Positions 37,584 to 45,620 of a stretch of DNA of 64,000 nucleotides are shown in pieces. The number at the start of each line of letters is the position of its first letter. The first letter of the stretch is position 1. Source of the DNA: an uncultured Eggerthellaceae bacterium (GTDB taxonomy: Bacteria > Actinomycetota > Coriobacteriia > Coriobacteriales > Eggerthellaceae); the NCBI GenBank assembly GCA_947566075.1, contig CANOIM010000011.1, positions 10,036 to 74,035 of the forward strand. The letters run 5' to 3'. Position numbers and translations under genes: made by a program. Under the pieces are notes generated by a model. That model was not told the origin of the DNA. It searched no databases and saw only the letters and a program-made list of their open reading frames with translations.

Positions 37584-39050
37584 ATGCCAACGAAGCGGAA
37601 TTCCAGGAAGACCAGCAAGCACGCCTATCAAAGGCCGGTGCAGCCCGTCAATCCAGTCCATATGAACGGCGGGTTCAAACCCACAGGTGATTACGCCCGA
37701 GACGCTCAGGCCTACCACGCAGCTGCGGCCAAGCAGGGGATGAGCCGGGGCAAGAAGGCTGCCATCATCGTCATTGCCTCGCTCATGGCGGTCATCATCG
37801 GGGCGGGAACCGCCTTCGCGCTCTACGTCAACCACATTGATTCCCAGCTCAAGGGCAACAAGACCGAAGCGGAACGCATGGCCATCCAGGATGCCTTGGG
37901 CTATGAGACGTCCTTGGACAAGCCGTTCTACATGATGCTCATCGGCACTGACAAGCGTGAAGGGGAAGAGGGTCCCTGGCGCAGTGACACGAACATCGTT
38001 GCCCGGGTGGACCCCATCGAAGGGGTCGTCTCCATGGTGTCCATCCCTCGTGACACCAAGATAGACATCAAGGGTCACGGGGTACAGAAGTTCAACGCGG
38101 CCTACGCCTTCGACGGCGCAGCCGGGGCCATCACGGAAGCCGAGAACCTCCTGGGGGTGGATATCACCCACTACGCAGAGGTCAGCTTCCTAAAGCTGGC
38201 GGGTCTGGTTGATGCCGTAGGCGGCGTCACGGTAGAGAACGAATCCAAGATAGACAACCCCAAGTGCGATGACGGCGATGGCAACCACTATGTGATCGAG
38301 AAGGGGACCCAGCACCTGAACGGCGGCGAGGCTCTCACCTTCGCCCGCAACCGCGATTACCCTGACGGTGACTACACCCGCACGAAGCATCAGCGGGCTG
38401 TCATCGAAGCGGTAGTGGACGCCGTGTTGGAGCTGCCCATCACTGGCATACCGGCCGTGGTGGATGCGGCTGTGCAGTGCGTGGAAACGGATATCAGCGC
38501 CTTGGATTTGGTGGGGCTTGCCCAGAAGCTCTCTGACCTTCCCCAGGACCTGGTCATCTATTCTGTTGTCATGCCCTCCTACACCCAGAACATCAACGGC
38601 ATCTCTTTCGTCATCAATGACGAAGAGCAGACCGCTGAGATGATGAAGGCCTTCCGGGAAGGCAAGGACATCACGGAATTCGAATCCAACAAGTCCGCCG
38701 CTGATATCGTGGACAAGAAGATAGACACCTCCAACGTGCTCATCTTCAAGGGGGATGAGGAGGCTCAGCGTAACCCGAATCTGGTGAACACCAACACGAA
38801 CCCGAATGGCGGCAACGGCGGCTCTTCCCAAGGAGGGAATAGCGGCGGTACTACCGGCGGTAGTTCGGGTGGCACAACCGGCGGTGAAGGCGGCGAGACT
38901 GGTGGTGGCACAACCGGCGGTGAAGGCGGTGAGACTGGTGGCGGCACAACCGGTGGTGAAGGCGGTGAGACTGGTGGCGGCACAACCGGTGGCGGTACTA
39001 CGGGCGGTGAGACTGGTGGCGGGGGAGTAGAAGCACCCGCCGAGGCCTAA
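37584..39050 (+). CDS. LytR-CpsA-Psr (LCP) family wall-polymer ligase with Gly-rich tail
   Basis: 488 residues. A Lys/Arg-rich cytoplasmic start is followed by one membrane segment (AAIIVIASLMAVIIGAGTAFALYV, about residues 55-78). The LCP domain has LIGTDKREGEEGPWRSDTNIV, SIPRDTKIDI, FNAAYAFDGAAGA, GGVTVENESKIDN and LNGGEALTFARNRDYPDGDYTRTKHQR, the full set of pyrophosphate-binding Arg/Asp segments. It attaches undecaprenyl-linked polymers to peptidoglycan. The last 80 residues are a Gly/Thr/Glu repeat (units of GGTTGGEGGETG), probably extracellular and flexible. Confidence 0.93.
   Translation: MPTKRNSRKTSKHAYQRPVQPVNPVHMNGGFKPTGDYARDAQAYHAAAAKQGMSRGKKAAIIVIASLMAVIIGAGTAFALYVNHIDSQLKGNKTEAERMAIQDALGYETSLDKPFYMMLIGTDKREGEEGPWRSDTNIVARVDPIEGVVSMVSIPRDTKIDIKGHGVQKFNAAYAFDGAAGAITEAENLLGVDITHYAEVSFLKLAGLVDAVGGVTVENESKIDNPKCDDGDGNHYVIEKGTQHLNGGEALTFARNRDYPDGDYTRTKHQRAVIEAVVDAVLELPITGIPAVVDAAVQCVETDISALDLVGLAQKLSDLPQDLVIYSVVMPSYTQNINGISFVINDEEQTAEMMKAFREGKDITEFESNKSAADIVDKKIDTSNVLIFKGDEEAQRNPNLVNTNTNPNGGNGGSSQGGNSGGTTGGSSGGTTGGEGGETGGGTTGGEGGETGGGTTGGEGGETGGGTTGGGTTGGETGGGGVEAPAEA
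38868..38975 (+). repeat. Three 36-bp tandem repeats in the LCP gene
   Basis: Units 38868-38903, 38904-38939 and 38940-38975 differ only at a few silent positions and each encode a 12-residue Gly/Thr/Glu motif. A shorter fourth copy follows to about 39020. In-frame length variation between strains is expected. Confidence 0.85.
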
Positions 39051-39072
39051 GCCCTCCTGTATCAGAATGTAA

Positions 39073-39096
39073 AAGAGCGCCCCACGGGGCGCTCTT
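39073..39096. terminator. Bidirectional intrinsic terminator
   Basis: Arms AAGAGCGCCC and GGGCGCTCTT with loop CACG lie between the convergent LCP and Hpt genes. On the minus strand the stem runs into TTTT, on the plus strand into CTTCTC, so it works best for the Hpt gene but probably serves both. Confidence 0.8.
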
Positions 39097-39130
39097 CTCA
39101 TGGGTGGGCTACGAAGGAACGGTTAGCGTT

Positions 39131-39499
39131 CTAGAGTTCGCCGTTCTGCCACTTCTCAAGGCCTTCGATGACCTTCTCGTGGGCGGCCTTGACATCAGGC
39201 ATCATGGTTTCGGCGGCTTGGTATTCCCCTTGGCGCAGCGCTTCGCAGATGGTTGAGGCCACCTGATAGAGCTTGGCGAAGGAGAGGTTCCCTGCCACGC
39301 CCTTCAGAGTATGGGCGGCGTTGTAGGCAGAGTCATAATCCTTCACTTCCATGGCCGCCACCAGGTCAAAGTAGTTCGTGTTGCTCAGGTACTTGAGCGC
39401 GAGCCGCTCGTAGAGCGAGGCATCGTCATCCATGCGATCCATGGCATCAACAGTGTCTATCCCGTAGGCAGCCAGTGCGGTTGCAAGCTTCTCATCCAT
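39131..39499 (-). CDS. Hpt (histidine phosphotransfer) domain protein
   Basis: A 122-residue all-helical protein. The phosphorylatable His63 is in the AHTLKGVAGNLSF motif, the exact Hpt signature, and the whole protein is one domain. Free Hpt proteins relay phosphate between a hybrid kinase and a response regulator in the cytoplasm; no partner is encoded nearby. It is transcribed alone toward the LCP gene and ends at the shared terminator. Confidence 0.88.
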   Translation of the reverse strand: MDEKLATALAAYGIDTVDAMDRMDDDASLYERLALKYLSNTNYFDLVAAMEVKDYDSAYNAAHTLKGVAGNLSFAKLYQVASTICEALRQGEYQAAETMMPDVKAAHEKVIEGLEKWQNGEL

Positions 39500-39605
39500 G
39501 GTGAGGTTCCTTTCCCCAAAGGTCTTCGTGCTTCATATTCTACAGGGTGCCACATCTTCGTCTTGGTTCTTCATCCTTTCGTTACTATTTCGGCGTTGGT
39601 CTTCC

Positions 39606-39646
39606 AAACCATGAAACCGCTACATACTTACTGGCGGCTATGGTTT
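39606..39646. promoter_or_regulatory. Interrupted dyad upstream of thyX
   Basis: AAACCAT (39606-39612) and ATGGTTT (39640-39646) are complementary, with CCGC/GCGG inside. A TAGAAT box (39646-39651) overlaps the right arm. It may be an operator in the 217-base gap between the divergent Hpt and thyX genes; the rest of the gap holds nothing I recognise. Confidence 0.3.
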
Positions 39647-39716
39647 AGAATAACGCCCCAAAACCGTATTCGCACGCATGTACGAAGAACCTTTGCGAAA
39701 GGAGCGCCCCGCTATC

Positions 39717-40397
39717 ATGCAGGTAGAGCTTCTGTACCATACCCCTGACCCAGAACGGGCCATCGCCACAGCAGCGCGGCTGTGCTACGCCGCCGAAGGG
39801 GCGGCGGACCTGATGGAGACCATGCCCGAAGAGCGGGTGAGGTCCGTTCTGACCACCATCATGGCCAGCGGTCACTTCTCCACCCTGGAACATGCCAGCT
39901 ACACCTTCGCCATCGATGGCGTGTCTCGGGTGCTCACCCATCAGCTGGTGCGCCACCGTTTGGCCAGCTTCAACCAGCAGTCCCAGCGCTACGTCAAGTT
40001 CAAAGACGGCTTCCCCTATATCGCCCCTGCTTCCATCCAGGCTGATCCTGAGGCTGAGGCGCAGTTCAAGGCCCTGATGGACCAAGCCTCTCAGGTGTAC
40101 TTGAGCCTGCTGGATGCGGGCATCCCCGCCGAAGACGCCCGGTTCGTCCTTCCCAATGCCACTGAGACGAAGATCGTCACCACCATGAACGTCCGAGAGC
40201 TCCTGCACTTCTTCGACCTGCGCTGCTGCAACCGGGCTCAGTGGGAGATCCAGGAACTGGCCCACCGGATGCTAGAGCTGGTCAAGCCCACTGCTCCTTT
40301 CATCTTCATGGATGCAGGCGCTCCTTGCGTGCGCACCACCTGCCCTGAGGGGAAGATGACCTGCGGCAACCCTTTCCCAAAGGTGATTCGTGACTAG
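39717..40397 (+). CDS. thyX: Flavin-dependent thymidylate synthase ThyX
   Basis: 226 residues. The ThyX motif RHRxxSxNxxSxR is present as RHRLASFNQQSQR, preceded by SVLTTIMASGHFSTLEHASYTF; the C-terminal FFDLRCCNRAQWEIQ holds the conserved Arg segment. It makes dTMP from dUMP using FADH2 and methylene-tetrahydrofolate. No ThyA is in the window. The longer frame from 39678 has no ribosome site; ATG 39717 begins the usual MQVELLYHTPDPE, though GGAG is 12 bases away. Confidence 0.93.
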   Translation: MQVELLYHTPDPERAIATAARLCYAAEGAADLMETMPEERVRSVLTTIMASGHFSTLEHASYTFAIDGVSRVLTHQLVRHRLASFNQQSQRYVKFKDGFPYIAPASIQADPEAEAQFKALMDQASQVYLSLLDAGIPAEDARFVLPNATETKIVTTMNVRELLHFFDLRCCNRAQWEIQELAHRMLELVKPTAPFIFMDAGAPCVRTTCPEGKMTCGNPFPKVIRD

Positions 40398-41523
40398 CGC
40401 GGCGCCTCCGGACCCTCACGCTTCCGGCACTGACCTTTCCCGGGCGTTCAAGGAAGACGGTCAGCGCAAGACCCATGTGGGAGGCCAGGCCCTGATCGAG
40501 GGCATCATGATGCGTGGCAAGTACAACTGGGCCGTGGCGGTGCGTGAGCCCGATGGCAACATCTACGTGGAAGAGCATGACCTGGTCAGCGGTAAGGATA
40601 AGCACGCTTGGATGAAATGGCCCTTCATCCGCGGGTGCACTGCCTTGGTGGAATCGCTCGGGCTGGGTTTCAAGGCCTTGGAGATAGCTGCCGAACACGC
40701 CTTCGGTGACGAAGAGGGCGAAGAGCGCCAGCAGCAAGAAGCCGATGAGATGGTGGCCCATTTCGAAGAGCAGTTCGATCCGGTTGCTGATAGCAGTGCT
40801 TCTGGGCAAGAAGCCTCCCGTGAAGAGGAGGGCGGCCTGGGCAAAGGGGTCATGACCTTCTCCATGGTCATGGGGGTCATCCTGGGAGTGGTCCTCTTCA
40901 TCGTGGCGCCAGCAGCCATCACGAACCTCATCGTGGGCGAATACGACCAGAACACCATCCTCTGGAATATCGTGGATGGCATCCTGCGCGTGGCCATCTT
41001 CATCTTCTACATCTGGCTCATCGGGCGCATGGAGGACATCCGGCGCATGTTCCAATACCACGGGGCGGAGCACAAGGCCATCCATTGCTATGAGCATTGC
41101 CTTGAGATGACGCCGGAGAACGCTCGCAGCTTCCCGCGCCTCCATGTGCGCTGCGGAACGGCCTTCCTCATCATGGTGCTGATCTTGGCCATCATCATCT
41201 ATACGGTGCTGCCCATCAACGTCATCATCGATGCCGCAGCCATACCGGATGGCCTGCCGAAGCTGCTCTTGGTCATAGCAGTGCGTCTGCTATTCTTGCC
41301 GCTGATAGCGGGCATCTCCTATGAGATCACGGTCCGGTGGGCCGGCGGCCATCCTGACAATCCGCTGGTGAAGGTGATACTCTGGCCGGGCATGCAGATG
41401 CAGTACCTGACCACGAACGAACCGGACGATGAGCATATCGAATGTGCCATCGCAGCCATGAATGTGGTGCTGGCACGGGAAGAGCAAGAGGAGCGCAAGG
41501 CAGTTGAAGCTGGTAGTAACTGA
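40390..41523 (+). CDS. DUF1385 membrane protein
   Basis: 377 residues. HVGGQALIEGIMMRGKYNWAVAVR near residue 30 and RRMFQYHGAEHKAIHCYE near 220 are the two conserved blocks of DUF1385; LRVHCGTAFL follows. There are about four membrane segments (residues 155-185, 195-215, 255-280, 290-315) and an acidic insert at 100-150. The function is unknown though the family is widespread in Gram-positives. GTG 40390 overlaps the thyX stop by 8 bases; its end overlaps the topA region. Confidence 0.85.
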   Translation: MTSAAPPDPHASGTDLSRAFKEDGQRKTHVGGQALIEGIMMRGKYNWAVAVREPDGNIYVEEHDLVSGKDKHAWMKWPFIRGCTALVESLGLGFKALEIAAEHAFGDEEGEERQQQEADEMVAHFEEQFDPVADSSASGQEASREEEGGLGKGVMTFSMVMGVILGVVLFIVAPAAITNLIVGEYDQNTILWNIVDGILRVAIFIFYIWLIGRMEDIRRMFQYHGAEHKAIHCYEHCLEMTPENARSFPRLHVRCGTAFLIMVLILAIIIYTVLPINVIIDAAAIPDGLPKLLLVIAVRLLFLPLIAGISYEITVRWAGGHPDNPLVKVILWPGMQMQYLTTNEPDDEHIECAIAAMNVVLAREEQEERKAVEAGSN

Positions 41524-44008
41524 GAAGAACGATGCGGCGAAGCAAATCGCTACGCTGCTCTCAACGAAGAAGCCGAAAGCCGACAAGGTCTACAGCACAC
41601 CCGTCTACCGCTTTGAGGTGGAGGGGGAGGAATGGGTCACCATCGGGCTGCGCGGCCATATCCTGGAACCGGATTTCACGCCCCTGCTGCGTTACAAGAG
41701 GTCCAGCGGTTGGGTAGGAGTCACCCCGGAAGGGGAGGTCCTTCCGGCCAAGATTCCCTCCAGCTTGCCGAAGCCGCCCTTCAAGAAGAAGAAACCCTTC
41801 GTGGAAGATGGGGTTGATCTGAAGGGCTGGAAGATGGAAGCGCTGCCCTATCTGGCGTTCTCTCCCATTGACAAGGTCCCGCGCGAGAAGGAGATCATCC
41901 GATCCCTCAAGAACCTGGCGAAGAAGGCCGATGAGATCATCATCGCAACAGACTTCGACCGGGAAGGTGAGCTCATAGGCTCAGACGCGCTGGCTTGCTG
42001 TCGGGAGGTGAACGAATCGGCCCCCGTTTCCCGGGCGCGCTATTCCTCATTCACGAAGCCGGAGATCCAACATGCCTTCGCGAACCTGGTCTCCATGGAT
42101 GATGACCTGGCTCAGGCTGGAGCTGCCCGCCAGGATATCGATCTCATCTGGGGTGCCGCTCTCACGCGCTATCTGACCTTGGCTCGCTATGCGGGGTGGG
42201 GGAATGTGCGCTCGTCGGGCCGGGTGCAGACGCCTACCTTGGCGCTGATCGTCCAGAAGGAACGGGAACGGGATGCCTTCGTGCCCGAGGACTATTGGGT
42301 CATCAAGGGTGCCTTCGATGCGGCGGCCACCACAGGCCCTACGGAGGGGGACGGCCCTGAGGCTTTCGAAGCCACCTTCCATACCGCCCGCATCAAGACG
42401 GAAGGGGAGGCGGACCGGGTCATGGAAGCCGTGGCTGGTGCATCCAGCGCTTCGGTGATTTCGGTAGACAAGAAGAAGCGCACCTCTTCCGCCCCGGCCC
42501 CTTTCAACACCACTTCGCTGATGGCTGCTGCCTCCTCTGAGGGGATATCACCCTCTCGGTGCATGCGTATCGCTGAAAGCCTCTACATGGATGGGTATAT
42601 CTCCTATCCTCGGGTGGACAACACCGTCTATCCCTCTACGCTGGATCTAGCAGAGGTGGTGAGTGCCCTCAAGGGCAACCCGGCCTACCGCCCTTATTGC
42701 GAAAAGCTCTTGCAGAAGGGGAAGCTCACGGCCACTCGGGGCAAGAAAGAGACTACAGACCATCCTCCCATCTATCCCACCAAGGGTGCCACCCCCGATG
42801 ACCTCTCTCCGTCGGATTTCAAGCTGTATAACCTGATCGCTCGGCGCTTCCTTGCCACGCTCTCAGAGAATGCCACCATCGAGGGCACGAAGGTCATGTT
42901 GGATGTGTCCGGCCAGGAGTTCCATGCCAAGGGCGACGTGCTGGTGAAGCAAGGTTACCGGGAGATCTATCCCTTTGGCCTCAAACGGGATGAGCAGCTG
43001 CCTGTCATGGAGGCAGGCCAGCAGGTTGCGTTCAACGGGGCTACCTGCACGAAGGATCAAACGAAGCCCCCCGCCCGCTACAGCCAAGGGCGGCTCGTGC
43101 AAGAGATGGAGAAGCTGGGGCTGGGCACGAAGTCAACTCGCGCCTCCATCATCGACCGCCTCTACGCGGTGAAGTACATCCAGAATGACCCGATCGAGCC
43201 TTCCCAGCTGGGCATTGCAGTCATAGAGGCCTTGGATGAATTCGCACCCCATATCACCCATTCAGAGATGACCGCTGAGCTGGAAGCGGGCATGGACCAG
43301 ATAGCTGAGGGGAAGACGAGCAAGGAAAGCGTTGTCATGGGTTCCCGTGAGCTGCTCTCCCAAGAGCTCCAGAACCTCATCCCCAATACGGATAAGGTGG
43401 GGGAGGCGCTCTCTGATGCCGTGGCGGCCGATGCCTATGTGGGGCCTTGTCCCAAGTGCGGCCATGACTTGCAGCTCAAAGCCTCGCCGAAGACGAAATC
43501 CATGTTCATCGGGTGCTCTGGTTGGCCGGATTGCGACGTGACCTACCCGCTTCCCAAAGGGAAGGTAGAGGCGTTGGAGGAGCGTTGCCCCACCTGCGGC
43601 ATGCCCCAGGTGAAGGTGACCCCCTTCCGTTCGAAGCCCATCACTCTCTGCATCGATCCAGATTGCCCTTCCAACCATGAGGATGAGGTCATGGTGGGCT
43701 TCTGCCCTGTTTGCAAGGAAGCGGGGCGGGAATCCAAGATGTTCGCCCGGCGCAATCCGAAGACGCTCAAGCGTTCGGTCACCTGCGAGGATTTCGAAGA
43801 ATGCCAGACCCGCTACCCCCTTCCCCAATACGGGGATATCACAGCAACGGAAGAGGTCTGTGAGAGCTGCGGAGCCCCCCTGGTGATCGTGAGCACCCGG
43901 CGCGGCCCTTGGAAGCTCTGCCCTAACTTCGATTGCCCAGCCAAGGCCGAAGAAGAGGAGAAGGCAGGCGTGCGCAAGAAGGGCAAGGCGAAGCCCAAGA
44001 AGAAGTGA
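41504..44008 (+). CDS. topA: DNA topoisomerase I (type IA), archaeal-like, with C-terminal zinc ribbons
   Basis: 834 residues from TTG 41504 (GAGGAG ten bases before). The Toprim domain begins LKLVVTEKNDAAKQIATLL and carries ATDFDREGELIG. The active-site Tyr is in YISYPRVDNT (about Tyr368), the form usual in archaeal enzymes, not the YITYMRTDST of most bacteria. GRVQTPTL and TKSTRASIIDRLY are present. Four Cys4 zinc ribbons end the protein (CPKCG, CPTCG, CPVCK and CESCG starts), then a Lys-rich tail. It relaxes negative supercoils. Start overlaps the DUF1385 gene. Confidence 0.9.
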   Translation: MKLVVTEKNDAAKQIATLLSTKKPKADKVYSTPVYRFEVEGEEWVTIGLRGHILEPDFTPLLRYKRSSGWVGVTPEGEVLPAKIPSSLPKPPFKKKKPFVEDGVDLKGWKMEALPYLAFSPIDKVPREKEIIRSLKNLAKKADEIIIATDFDREGELIGSDALACCREVNESAPVSRARYSSFTKPEIQHAFANLVSMDDDLAQAGAARQDIDLIWGAALTRYLTLARYAGWGNVRSSGRVQTPTLALIVQKERERDAFVPEDYWVIKGAFDAAATTGPTEGDGPEAFEATFHTARIKTEGEADRVMEAVAGASSASVISVDKKKRTSSAPAPFNTTSLMAAASSEGISPSRCMRIAESLYMDGYISYPRVDNTVYPSTLDLAEVVSALKGNPAYRPYCEKLLQKGKLTATRGKKETTDHPPIYPTKGATPDDLSPSDFKLYNLIARRFLATLSENATIEGTKVMLDVSGQEFHAKGDVLVKQGYREIYPFGLKRDEQLPVMEAGQQVAFNGATCTKDQTKPPARYSQGRLVQEMEKLGLGTKSTRASIIDRLYAVKYIQNDPIEPSQLGIAVIEALDEFAPHITHSEMTAELEAGMDQIAEGKTSKESVVMGSRELLSQELQNLIPNTDKVGEALSDAVAADAYVGPCPKCGHDLQLKASPKTKSMFIGCSGWPDCDVTYPLPKGKVEALEERCPTCGMPQVKVTPFRSKPITLCIDPDCPSNHEDEVMVGFCPVCKEAGRESKMFARRNPKTLKRSVTCEDFEECQTRYPLPQYGDITATEEVCESCGAPLVIVSTRRGPWKLCPNFDCPAKAEEEEKAGVRKKGKAKPKKK

Positions 44009-44557
44009 TCAGCCTTCTTCCAGGCTGCGGTACAGATCACAGCCACGGGCGTCCAGCTCCACGAAGGCGGGGAACCCTTCCACTTCCACCCGGAAGAGGG
44101 CTTCGGTGCCCAAGTCCTCCCAACCGATGCATTCGGCTGCGGTGACGCAGGTGGCCAGAAGCGCCGCCACCCCTCCTACGGCGGCCAGGTACACGCTGCC
44201 GCAGTCCATGCACGCCTGGCGAACGGCCTCTGAGCGCTTCCCTTTCCCGATGGTGGCCACGATCCCCGCTTCGTACAGCTCAGGGGCGGCGAAGTCCATG
44301 CGAGATGCGGTGGTGGGGCCTATAGCCCCGAAGGGGAGGTTCGCCCGCGGGGGCGTGGGGCCTGCGTAGAAGAGGGTCTGACCCTCAAGCCCGAAGGGGA
44401 GCTTCCCTTCCCGATGCAGGTATTCCAAGCAGCGCTCATGGCCTGCATCCCGCATGGTGTACAAGGTGCCGGACAAGCGCACCTCATCCCCTGCCTTGAG
44501 CTGCCGTAAACGGTCTGCCTCTTCGGGCAGGCGGATCTGCACAACCTCAGCCATCAC
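44009..44557 (-). CDS. Fumarate hydratase class I, beta (C-terminal) subunit
   Basis: 182 residues forming the swivelling domain of Fe-S fumarases. RLSGTLYTMRDAGHER at about residue 30-45, LFYAGPTPP, and GAIGPTTASRMDFAAPELYEAG are the conserved blocks; YLAAVGGVAALLA follows. Together with the alpha subunit it interconverts fumarate and malate. It overlaps the alpha gene by 4 bases (ATGA). L(+)-tartrate dehydratase shares this fold, so that alternative cannot be excluded, though the malic enzyme gene next door favours fumarase. Confidence 0.85.
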   Translation of the reverse strand: MMAEVVQIRLPEEADRLRQLKAGDEVRLSGTLYTMRDAGHERCLEYLHREGKLPFGLEGQTLFYAGPTPPRANLPFGAIGPTTASRMDFAAPELYEAGIVATIGKGKRSEAVRQACMDCGSVYLAAVGGVAALLATCVTAAECIGWEDLGTEALFRVEVEGFPAFVELDARGCDLYRSLEEG

Positions 44558-45522
44558 TGCCTCCCTTCTGCATCCCAGCTCTCAGCGGCCGGGTATCCCA
44601 TCACCGTTCCCTCTTCATCCACCAGGGTGAACGTGGCGCTGCGCAGAGCACAGCAGCCCAGGTTCACGGCCACGGGAAGAGCGGCTATATGGCATGGAGC
44701 CGTCTTCAGATGCACGCCCAGGGCAGTGGTCTTCCCGCCCAGGGCAGCCGGTCCTATCCCCAAGCTATTGATAGCCTCCAGAAGCTCCTGTTCGAAGCTG
44801 GCGTGCTCAGGGCTTTCGGCGGGCTCATCTAGCCTGCGCAAGAGCGCCCGCTTGGAAAGGCCTGCTACCTTATCGAAGGTGGCGCCCACCCCCACGCCCA
44901 CGATGAGCGGCGGGCAGGCATTGGCGGCCTTTTCCTTGACAGCATCCAGCACCACCTGCTTCACGCCTTCTCTTCCGGCTCCGGGGGCCAGCATCACCAG
45001 GCGGGAGGCGTTGTCCGAGCCGCCCCCTTTGAGCATCACGTGCAGCTTGCAGCCGAGCCCTTCGCTGAAATGCACCTCCGTGAAGGCGGGAGCATTGGTG
45101 TTCGTGTTGGTCCTACGGAAGAGGGCGTCGGCCAGGATGCTCATGCGCAGGCCCCCTTCGGTATAGGCCTGGGCCACCGCCTCATCAACCCGAGAGAGGG
45201 TATCGGAGGTCATGAGGACGTTGCGTCCCACCTCCAAGCAGACCCATACGCTTCCCGTATCCTGGCAGATGGGCACATCGTGTTCCTGGGCTATGTTCGC
45301 ATTGCGGATGATGCTCTCTAGCACGGATGCCTCTCGGGAGCCGGGGTGGTCAGCCTGGGCTGTGCGGAAGAGCTCTTGAGTGGCTTCGAAGATATCACTG
45401 CGCAGCGTGGTGGCACAGGTACGGATGCCCGCGTAGACCGCCTTCGCCACCAGGTCAGCTGGGAGCGCGGTGCTGGGTGATGATGCCGGGCCGTTTTCGG
45501 CCGATAGGTTGCCCTCGGTCAT
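44554..45522 (-). CDS. Fumarate hydratase class I, alpha subunit
   Basis: 322 residues with the [4Fe-4S]-binding Cys segments: VPICQDTGSVWV (about residue 80), GLGCKLHVMLKGGGSDN, and a third in the VKEKAANACPPLIVGVGVG block; GIGPAALGGKTTALGVHL lies near the end. Activity needs the beta subunit encoded downstream. The gene diverges from the malic enzyme gene across about 100 bases. The first 25 residues are Ser/Ala-rich and variable. Confidence 0.87.
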   Translation of the reverse strand: MTEGNLSAENGPASSPSTALPADLVAKAVYAGIRTCATTLRSDIFEATQELFRTAQADHPGSREASVLESIIRNANIAQEHDVPICQDTGSVWVCLEVGRNVLMTSDTLSRVDEAVAQAYTEGGLRMSILADALFRRTNTNTNAPAFTEVHFSEGLGCKLHVMLKGGGSDNASRLVMLAPGAGREGVKQVVLDAVKEKAANACPPLIVGVGVGATFDKVAGLSKRALLRRLDEPAESPEHASFEQELLEAINSLGIGPAALGGKTTALGVHLKTAPCHIAALPVAVNLGCCALRSATFTLVDEEGTVMGYPAAESWDAEGRQ

Positions 45523-45620
45523 GGGTCATCCTCATCTCTTAGGGGTTGGTCCTATCCCGATATATTAGAGCAAGGTATAGAATGGGAGGCTGCAAATGAG
45601 CCTTTGAAGTGAGGAAGCCC

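Noticed and set aside
36912..38171. Open frame of about 419 codons on the minus strand opposite the deacetylase and LCP genes
   Set aside because: It spans two well-supported plus-strand genes and the promoter gap between them, and its product shows no family features.
38868..39020. Regular 36-bp repeats resembling a CRISPR array
   Set aside because: The units are contiguous without spacers and encode an in-frame Gly-rich protein tail.
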